5,842 nucleotides of DNA, from the NCBI GenBank assembly GCA_903907475.1, contig CAIVOB010000096.1, forward strand, positions 1-5,842, read 5' to 3'. A program made the translations under genes and the position numbers. The notes below the pieces were generated by a model. The model saw only the letters and a list, made by a program, of their open reading frames with translations. It was not told the origin of the DNA and made no database searches. The DNA comes from Candidatus Omnitrophota bacterium. Lineage in GTDB: Bacteria; Omnitrophota; Gorgyraeia; Gygaellales; Profunditerraquicolaceae. This document shows, piece after piece, positions 5,444-5,842 of the stretch (its first letter is position 1; each line of letters starts with the position of its first letter).

Positions 5444-5684
5444 AAATTCCTCATTAAACGCAAAAAATCCCAGGAAGGTGCTGCAGCTTTTAAGTTCAGG
5501 ATGTCGAGGTTGGGAAAGAGCGGTAAGTTTAAGTAAAAAAGAATTGCCTTGTCCACAGGTTAAAAACATACTTTTATAACTTGTTGTCTTCTATAGTCTT
5601 ATGGAAAGCATGCCAAGAGAGACAAGTTAACATAAGATATATTATAGGAAGTAGACCTGTAGGCAGAAATGGCCTCTTTGGGGG
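5444..5684. other. Region with no recognisable gene after dinB
   Basis: The dinB frame stays open for 30 codons after its stop, to TAA at 5534-5536, reading a basic peptide (KFLIKRKKSQEGAAAFKFRM and onward) with no start codon of its own near the front. A 48-codon minus-strand frame through the same bases looks spurious. GCTGCAGC at about 5480 is a small palindrome. TAACTTGT (5577-5584) and ACAAGTTA (5622-5629) are 8-base inverted arms around a 37-base loop. I see no convincing terminator, tRNA or promoter here. Confidence 0.5.
5549..5557 (+). promoter_or_regulatory. Isolated DnaA-box-like 9-mer
   Basis: TTGTCCACA differs by one base from the E. coli DnaA box TTATCCACA and equals the form common in high-GC Actinobacteria. 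It is a single copy with no second box close by and no dnaA or dnaN in view, though the flanks are AT-rich. Chance occurrence is quite possible, so I do not call an origin. Confidence 0.2.
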
Positions 5685-5840
5685 TTAATTTATGGGCTCA
5701 ACTAAGCTATTGTTGCGGATTCTTATTGGTTCGAGTTTTGGTTGTGATTTCTCTTTTAGATTTATGCGTGTACTGATAACATATTGCCCGCCTTGAATTC
5801 TTATTGCGCATCCGGTGGTAATTCCCTTAGCGATTAGATG
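5685..5840 (-). CDS. Unidentified partial protein, C-terminal 51 residues
   Basis: A minus-strand frame enters from the right edge and ends at TAA (5685-5687). It encodes AKGITTGCAIRIQGGQYVIS, then TRINLKEKSQPKLEPIRIRN and a tail ending NSLVEPIN. Alternating hydrophobic residues and glycine turns in the first half suggest beta strands, followed by a basic Pro-containing tail. I do not recognise the family. The start lies outside the window. It would converge on dinB across about 240 bases. Codon use leans towards ATA, AGA and CTA, less like the genes before it, so it may be chance or come from another source. Only 51 codons are visible, which makes the call weak. Confidence 0.35.
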   Translation of the reverse strand, partial: HLIAKGITTGCAIRIQGGQYVISTRINLKEKSQPKLEPIRIRNNSLVEPIN

Positions 5841-5842
5841 GC

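Noticed and set aside
5447..5475. TTCCT/AGGAA inverted repeat after dinB as a terminator
   Set aside because: A five-base stem with a 19-base loop and no following T-run is too weak.
5725..5745. GGTTCGAG resembling a tRNA T-arm
   Set aside because: No matching acceptor stem, D-arm or anticodon arm could be found around it, and it lies in a minus-strand open frame.

Overview
The window looks like a piece of a moderately AT-rich bacterial genome, most likely a Patescibacteria (CPR) member. The basis is the tight gene packing, the short proteins, and the resemblance of the IF-2, aldolase and RecB-like sequences to what I recall from that group. The phylum call is an inference. UGA is read as stop: one gene ends in an ATGA overlap. 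That argues against the UGA-as-glycine code of Gracilibacteria and Absconditabacteria.

Layout. Bases 1 to about 118 carry, on the minus strand, an internal piece of translation initiation factor IF-2 (infB) with its NKID G4 motif. From about 100 to 267 the plus strand carries the C-terminal end of a DmpG-like DRE-TIM aldolase. The two partial genes collide head-on over a stretch of roughly 12-18 bases, so this edge looks like a chimeric or rearranged junction. Next comes a compact plus-strand run at 268-3260: a KDPG/KHG-type aldolase, a DUF362 protein with two 4Fe-4S motifs, a RecB/Cas4-like PD-(D/E)XK protein with four cysteines, and a YgjP-like zinc metallopeptidase.

A new transcription unit starts at about 3274. 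It has a TTGACA / extended -10 promoter whose spacer contains a near-perfect palindrome, probably the LexA operator. It appears to make a leaderless mRNA beginning with lexA (ATG at 3311, not the TTG inside the operator). lexA is followed after 3 bases by a 102-residue protein that resembles DUF6504, then by a 108-base intergenic block of inverted and direct repeats, then by a Y-family DNA polymerase (dinB-like) with an intact catalytic triad. Together lexA, the small protein and dinB form a candidate damage-inducible mutagenesis cassette.

The last 399 bases (5444-5842) hold no gene I can name. There is an open but unsupported extension after the dinB stop, one DnaA-box-like 9-mer, and a minus-strand open frame running off the right edge. 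The most interesting parts are the SOS cassette with its unusual operator, the small DUF6504-like partner, the intergenic repeat, and the suspicious left-edge junction. Nothing here amounts to a clearly new multi-gene system.
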